From positions 1 to 28,607 of the forward strand of contig CAUZEB010000006.1 in assembly GCA_963578655.1 (NCBI GenBank): a DNA stretch of 28,607 bases, written 5' to 3'. Made by a program: the position numbers and the translations under genes. This stretch comes from CAUZEB01 sp963578655. Its GTDB lineage: Bacteria; Chloroflexota; Dehalococcoidia; Lucifugimonadales; CAUZEB01. The notes beneath the pieces are model-generated. The model made no database searches. It had not been told where the DNA came from and saw only the letters and a program-made list of their open reading frames with translations. How positions within the stretch are numbered: the first letter of the stretch is position 1; every line of letters begins with the position of its first letter. Below are positions 25,089 through 28,607 of the stretch, piece by piece.

Positions 25089-26570
25089 CGTGACTTCATC
25101 TACTAGGTTGTCTAGTTCGTGTAAGGCGATTTCGTTATGGGCTTGCCAATTGCTAACCACTTTGTTATGACGTTCAAGATTCAGTCGTGCTTGGTCGATA
25201 AGCCGGTTGGTTTCTGATTCTATTGGACTACCTGACGCTTTTTTACTTGCCAGGTTTAATACAGGATCTAGAGCTTGCTCAACTTGCTCAGCAGTGAAAT
25301 TTATAGAATGACCAGTAACTTCAATTGCGGCCTTTTCTATAATGTCTGTAGTTATTTCGTTTGATTTCAGACCTTGTTTTAGCGCACGTACTACGACATT
25401 TGCAACTATGTTATGTGCGACGCGGAATGGAATATCCTTATCGCGGACCATTAGGTCGGCAAGCTCGGTAGCAGTACCAAAATCTTCAGAAGCCTTTTTC
25501 AGCATAAGTTCCTTATCGATTTGTAGACCTATAAGGGAACGTCGAGTTAAATGGATCATTGCTTCTGATTGATCGAAAGCATCCCAAATGGGTACTATAG
25601 ATTCATAACTAACGTCACGACAATGCATAAAGTTAAGTCCCTTTTGGATAGTTAGCGTTGAAACTAGAGCTCCTATTAGATGTCCAGCTTTCGCTTTTAT
25701 GTGTTCTAAGGCAAATGGATTTCTCTTTTGAGGCATAATGCTACTCGTTGTGGACACATCGCCTCCCACCTGTACTATACCCCATTCATCGGAACACCAA
25801 AGATAAATGTCTTGAGATAGTCTGCTGATAGTTATGCCCATTATAGTTAAGGTCGCAAGAAGTTCAGAAATGTAGTCACGCGATGCGACGGCATCTAACG
25901 TGCTGTCGACTAGACCGTCGAATCCTAGTAGACGACTGGTCATTTCACGATCTATTGGGAAACCTGTGCCAGCGAAAGCACAGGCTCCCAATGGGTTGAC
26001 GTTTAGCCTTGGATAAGCCTCAAGGAATCTAGAACTATCCCTTTCTAAGGCTATAGCTACACTTACCAGGTGATGTCCCAGTGTAGTAGGTTGGGCAGGT
26101 TGAAGATGGGTGTATCCCGGCATGACTGTTTCAGAGTGAGAATGAGCCATATTTAATATTATTTCACGTAAATCTAACAATGCTTTTGATATAGTTAGAA
26201 ATTGCTCACGAACTGCGAGACGGGTCATAGTCGAATACAAATCGTTCCGGCTGCGACCTGTATGAAGTCTACCACCCACTTCTTGACCGACTTTTTGGAT
26301 GAGAACATACTCGATGTTTAAATAAGTGTCTTCAAGATTAGGATCGAAATCAATCTGATCGATGCCATCCCTCTGCATTTCCTTTAAAGCATTTAGAAGT
26401 GTACGTATTATTTTTTTGGGGAGGATGTCCTGTTTCAATAACATTATAGCGTGAGCATTGTTTATCCACATCAAATGTTTGAAATCTCTTTTTAAATGGC
26501 CGAAAACTTGTTTGTTGAATAGATAGGTTATGACTTCGGGTGCAAGAGGTTCTTTTATTCGTTCTCTCAT
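25068..26570 (-). CDS. Argininosuccinate lyase (ArgH)-family protein, probably a non-canonical paralogue
   Basis: 500 residues of the aspartase/fumarase/ArgH superfamily, enzymes that release fumarate or an enoate from N- or O-substituted succinates as homotetramers. Clear marks: HTGRSRND (103-110), PGYTHLQPAQP (151-161) with His155, PLGACAFAGTGFP (193-205), and the signature SSIMPQKRNP (276-285) with the likely catalytic Ser277. It departs from true ArgH: the N-terminus lacks the W-G-GRF start, RSRNDQ is RSRNDL, MPQKKNPD is MPQKRNPF, and the NKDLQEDK segment after KGL is HCRDVSYES (317-325). It may cleave another aminodicarboxylate, as the ArgH-related EDDS lyase does. No other arginine gene is present. 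The Shine-Dalgarno aaggag lies about eight bases upstream of the ATG, with an extended -10 at 26650-26658. Confidence 0.8.
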   Translation of the reverse strand: MRERIKEPLAPEVITYLFNKQVFGHLKRDFKHLMWINNAHAIMLLKQDILPKKIIRTLLNALKEMQRDGIDQIDFDPNLEDTYLNIEYVLIQKVGQEVGGRLHTGRSRNDLYSTMTRLAVREQFLTISKALLDLREIILNMAHSHSETVMPGYTHLQPAQPTTLGHHLVSVAIALERDSSRFLEAYPRLNVNPLGACAFAGTGFPIDREMTSRLLGFDGLVDSTLDAVASRDYISELLATLTIMGITISRLSQDIYLWCSDEWGIVQVGGDVSTTSSIMPQKRNPFALEHIKAKAGHLIGALVSTLTIQKGLNFMHCRDVSYESIVPIWDAFDQSEAMIHLTRRSLIGLQIDKELMLKKASEDFGTATELADLMVRDKDIPFRVAHNIVANVVVRALKQGLKSNEITTDIIEKAAIEVTGHSINFTAEQVEQALDPVLNLASKKASGSPIESETNRLIDQARLNLERHNKVVSNWQAHNEIALHELDNLVDEVTSDQPLS

Positions 26571-26649
26571 TACGGCGGCTCCTTCAGTGAATCGATTATT
26601 GGTCTGATAACCAGAGCAATCCTGTAAAGGGATTTCCTGACTTTAGGGA

Positions 26650-26658
26650 ATTATAACA
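26650..26658 (-). promoter_or_regulatory. Extended -10 promoter of the ArgH-family gene
   Basis: On the minus strand, TGT followed directly by the consensus TATAAT (26655-26650). The -35 is poor. The start site near 26643 gives a leader of about 70 nt. Confidence 0.5.
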
Positions 26659-26816
26659 GCATCTCTAGTTACTTTATGGCAAAGGATTGTAACTCGATGA
26701 GTTTGTGTTATTTTTTCTTGGCATTGTTGCAATTATCGGTCGGTGCACTAAAAAAGAAATCCTATCAAGTAGTTGGCCTTGTAATCATTTAAATTGTCGG
26801 GTCCCTGTCATTATGT

Positions 26817-26845
26817 TTGACCGGGATACTTTATAGAACTATAAT
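26817..26845 (+). promoter_or_regulatory. Promoter of the tandem class IV aminotransferases
   Basis: TTGACC at 26817-26822, a 17-bp spacer and the consensus TATAAT at 26840-26845. The start site near 26852 leaves a leader of about 45 nt with aaggag before the ATG. Confidence 0.65.
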
Positions 26846-26896
26846 CCACCTCACAGCGGCCCAAACAACGGCCGAAATCCAATAAGGAGATCAGTT

Positions 26897-27823
26897 ATGT
26901 CAGAATTCACTGCATATTTTAATGGAGATTGGGTTCCCAATAGTAAGGTATATATCAAACCTTTCGATAGAGGATTCACTATGGGCGATGCGGTTTTCGA
27001 TGTTGAACGAACATTCAACGGGAAATTATTTCGGCTAAAGGATCACATGGATCGTCTTTACCGCTCGCTTCAATATTCACGTATAGACCCTGGTGTAACT
27101 GTGGATGAAATGACAGAAATAACCGAAGAGGCAGTGAGACGTAACGAATCCATGCGACCACCTGGAGGAGATTTTTCTGTACGCCAGGTCGTCACTAGGG
27201 GAACGACGGATTCATGGACCCAGGGTAATGTTACAGATGAACTCACGCCTACGATAATTAACATGGTCTCCATAATGGACTTTAGCCTGCATGCTAAATA
27301 TTATGAAACGGGTGCTTCTGTTGTAATACCAGCTTCTAGGAGCTATTCTAGTAGTTCAATGGATCCGAAAGTTAAGCATTACAGTAGGGCTAATTTTGTT
27401 CAAGCACAATTACAGGTCGCTGATGTTGACTCGCATGCTTTTCCTGTATTGTTGGATCAGAATGGTAACATTACGGAGAATGTAGGTGGAAATTTCTTTA
27501 TAGTTACCGATGGTGTGATACGAACTCCGAGAGATCAAAGTATCCTACAAGGTATATCCAGGAAAGTGGCAATTGAGTTAGCTGAGCAATTAGGGATACC
27601 GATAGTTGAGGAAGATCTTCAGCCCTATGATGCCTATACGGCAGACGAGGTATTTTTAACCACATCTAGTTATCAATTGTTGCCGGTGGGTCGAATAGAT
27701 AAAAGAGATGTTGCTGAAGATGTGCCTGGACCAATAAGTCGACAATTACTAGCTGCTTGGAGCGAATTAGCTGGAGTCGATATTGTAGATCAAGCTTTAC
27801 AATGGGACAAACGGAATAACTAG
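26897..27823 (+). CDS. Class IV aminotransferase (BCAT / D-amino-acid / R-amine transaminase fold)
   Basis: 308 residues of the fold-type IV PLP family, which includes branched-chain and D-amino-acid aminotransferases, aminodeoxychorismate lyase and R-selective amine transaminases. Marks: FNGDWVP (8-14), DRGFTMGDAVFD (24-35), DHMDRLYRS (49-57) with the phosphate-binding Arg, the PLP lysine Lys160 in PKVKHYSRAN, Glu194 in ENVGGNFFIV, and the cofactor-phosphate turn TTSSYQLLPV. The family is easy to recognise, but substrate choice depends on a few residues, so I do not call it IlvE. Start supported by aaggag and a promoter at 26817-26845. A close paralogue begins 52 bp downstream on the same strand. 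Confidence 0.83.
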   Translation: MSEFTAYFNGDWVPNSKVYIKPFDRGFTMGDAVFDVERTFNGKLFRLKDHMDRLYRSLQYSRIDPGVTVDEMTEITEEAVRRNESMRPPGGDFSVRQVVTRGTTDSWTQGNVTDELTPTIINMVSIMDFSLHAKYYETGASVVIPASRSYSSSSMDPKVKHYSRANFVQAQLQVADVDSHAFPVLLDQNGNITENVGGNFFIVTDGVIRTPRDQSILQGISRKVAIELAEQLGIPIVEEDLQPYDAYTADEVFLTTSSYQLLPVGRIDKRDVAEDVPGPISRQLLAAWSELAGVDIVDQALQWDKRNN

Positions 27824-27875
27824 AAAACTCAACTAATCTATCACAAGAATTGTCATGTAGTAGGAGGAAATCTTA

Positions 27876-28607
27876 ATGGCTGATTACCACGACTATACTG
27901 CCTATTTTAATGGGGAATGGATTCCTTATAAGGATGTGAAGGTCGTCCCCGAGGATCGAGGATTCATGGTAGCTGATGTTGTATTTGACATCGCACGGAC
28001 TTTTGATGGAAAACCTTTTAGATTGAGCGACCATATTGACCGATTGTATAGATCGTTAAAGTACGTTCGAATTGATCCAGAGTTAACTCTGGAGGAAATG
28101 AATGATTTATGTGAACAGGCAGTCATGTTAAATATAGGCTATAAAGATGAAGTTGGAGATTTCGCTATCAACCCGTGGGTCACTAGAGGGCAAACGCTTG
28201 ATGGCCCTCCGACAGTTTGCATTAGCATCAAACCCGTAAATTTTCCGTCCTTTGCCAAATATTATGACGAAGGTGCGCATGGGGTTATAGTTAAGACTAG
28301 AAGCTATGCAAATGAAAGTATGGAACCTAAAGTGAAACATCATAGTCGGCTGAATTTCAATATGGCTGAATTAGAGGCTCGTGATGTAGATCCTGATGGG
28401 CACGCCGTGCTTTTAGATAAAGATGGTAATGTCACAGAAGGTATTGGCTATAACGTATTTATCGTGAAAGATGGAGTTTTAAAGACCCCAACCGATCGGA
28501 GCATCTTGCAAGGTGTTTCCAGAGGAGTTGTCATAGAAGTAGCTGAAAGCCTCGGAATACCTGTCGTTGAGGAAGACCTCCAGCCGTATGATTTGTACAC
28601 TGCAGAT
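27876..28607 (+). CDS. Second class IV aminotransferase, partial (continues beyond the window)
   Basis: An open frame of 244 codons from ATG 27876, preceded by a strong aggagg (27863-27868), with no stop before the window ends. It is a paralogue of the preceding gene: FNGEWIP, DRGFMVADVVFD, DHIDRLYRS, Lys154 in PKVKHHSRLN, EGIGYNVFIV, RSILQGVSR and GIPVVEEDLQPYD all line up with it. The central segment (about residues 75-125) differs most: the RPPGGDF of the first copy is replaced by a shorter run, and INPWVTRG replaces VRQVVTRG, which may change the substrate. The arrangement points to an old duplication with divergence and probable co-transcription. About 60 C-terminal residues should lie outside the window. 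Confidence 0.83.
   Translation, partial: MADYHDYTAYFNGEWIPYKDVKVVPEDRGFMVADVVFDIARTFDGKPFRLSDHIDRLYRSLKYVRIDPELTLEEMNDLCEQAVMLNIGYKDEVGDFAINPWVTRGQTLDGPPTVCISIKPVNFPSFAKYYDEGAHGVIVKTRSYANESMEPKVKHHSRLNFNMAELEARDVDPDGHAVLLDKDGNVTEGIGYNVFIVKDGVLKTPTDRSILQGVSRGVVIEVAESLGIPVVEEDLQPYDLYTAD

Larger units (their letters stand above)
26571..26896. other. 326-bp divergent intergenic region with two promoters
   Basis: The gap between the divergent ArgH-family gene and the class IV aminotransferase contains an extended -10 promoter for the left gene and a -35/-10 pair for the right one (listed separately). I see no small ORF, tRNA or obvious riboswitch in the remaining AT-rich sequence. Confidence 0.5.

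Overview
The window reads as a piece of a low-GC (about 40% by eye), free-living bacterial chromosome. The gene content fits a Chloroflexota lineage such as the marine SAR202 group: a coenzyme F420 gene (cofE), an AmmeMemoRadiSam protein B, a CitE-like lyase, dipeptidase-like and Ldh_2-like catabolic enzymes, and several divergent PLP enzymes. That assignment is inference from gene content; there is no rRNA or other marker here to settle it. I found no tRNA, rRNA, IS element, CRISPR array or phage gene.

Layout. (1) Positions 206-8749, all + strand, hold a metabolic block: a class V PLP enzyme, a GcvPA-like/GcvPB-like pair, a COG3199 NAD-kinase-like protein, an OFA-type MFS transporter, a dipeptidase-family hydrolase with a changed metal site, and a small ABM-fold protein. 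No gcvT, gcvH or lpd is present, and the GcvP-like pair lacks hallmark motifs, so the block may process something other than glycine. (2) Positions 8788-10044 (-) encode a MEMO-family AmmeMemoRadiSam B protein. (3) Positions 10318-16713 (+) are mostly housekeeping: prs, secA, a PolX-family polymerase/PHP protein that lacks one catalytic aspartate, and a coupled hypothetical gene. (4) Positions 16764-22171 (-) read citE-like lyase, folB, valS, MFS transporter. (5) Positions 22296-23096 (+) hold cofE behind a near-consensus promoter that predicts a leaderless mRNA. (6) Positions 23238-25088 hold tenA (-) and, divergent from it, a decayed Ldh_2 dehydrogenase (+). (7) Positions 25068-26570 (-) encode an argininosuccinate-lyase-family protein unlike canonical ArgH. 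(8) Positions 26897-28607 (+) hold two tandem class IV aminotransferases; the second runs off the window end.

Promoters are legible. Four sites have the TGn-extended -10 form (prs, citE-like, cofE, tenA), the ArgH-family gene has a fifth, and the first gene and the class IV aminotransferase have good -35/-10 pairs. Several starts are better placed downstream of the longest ORF because a Shine-Dalgarno sequence or promoter dictates it (positions 4685, 7384, 8462, 10044, 11410, 21272, 22171, 22296).

The most unusual items are the non-canonical GcvP-like pair and its neighbours, the Asp-to-Val change in PolX, the leaderless cofE arrangement, the ArgH-like lyase with a replaced catalytic region, and the doubly broken dehydrogenase.
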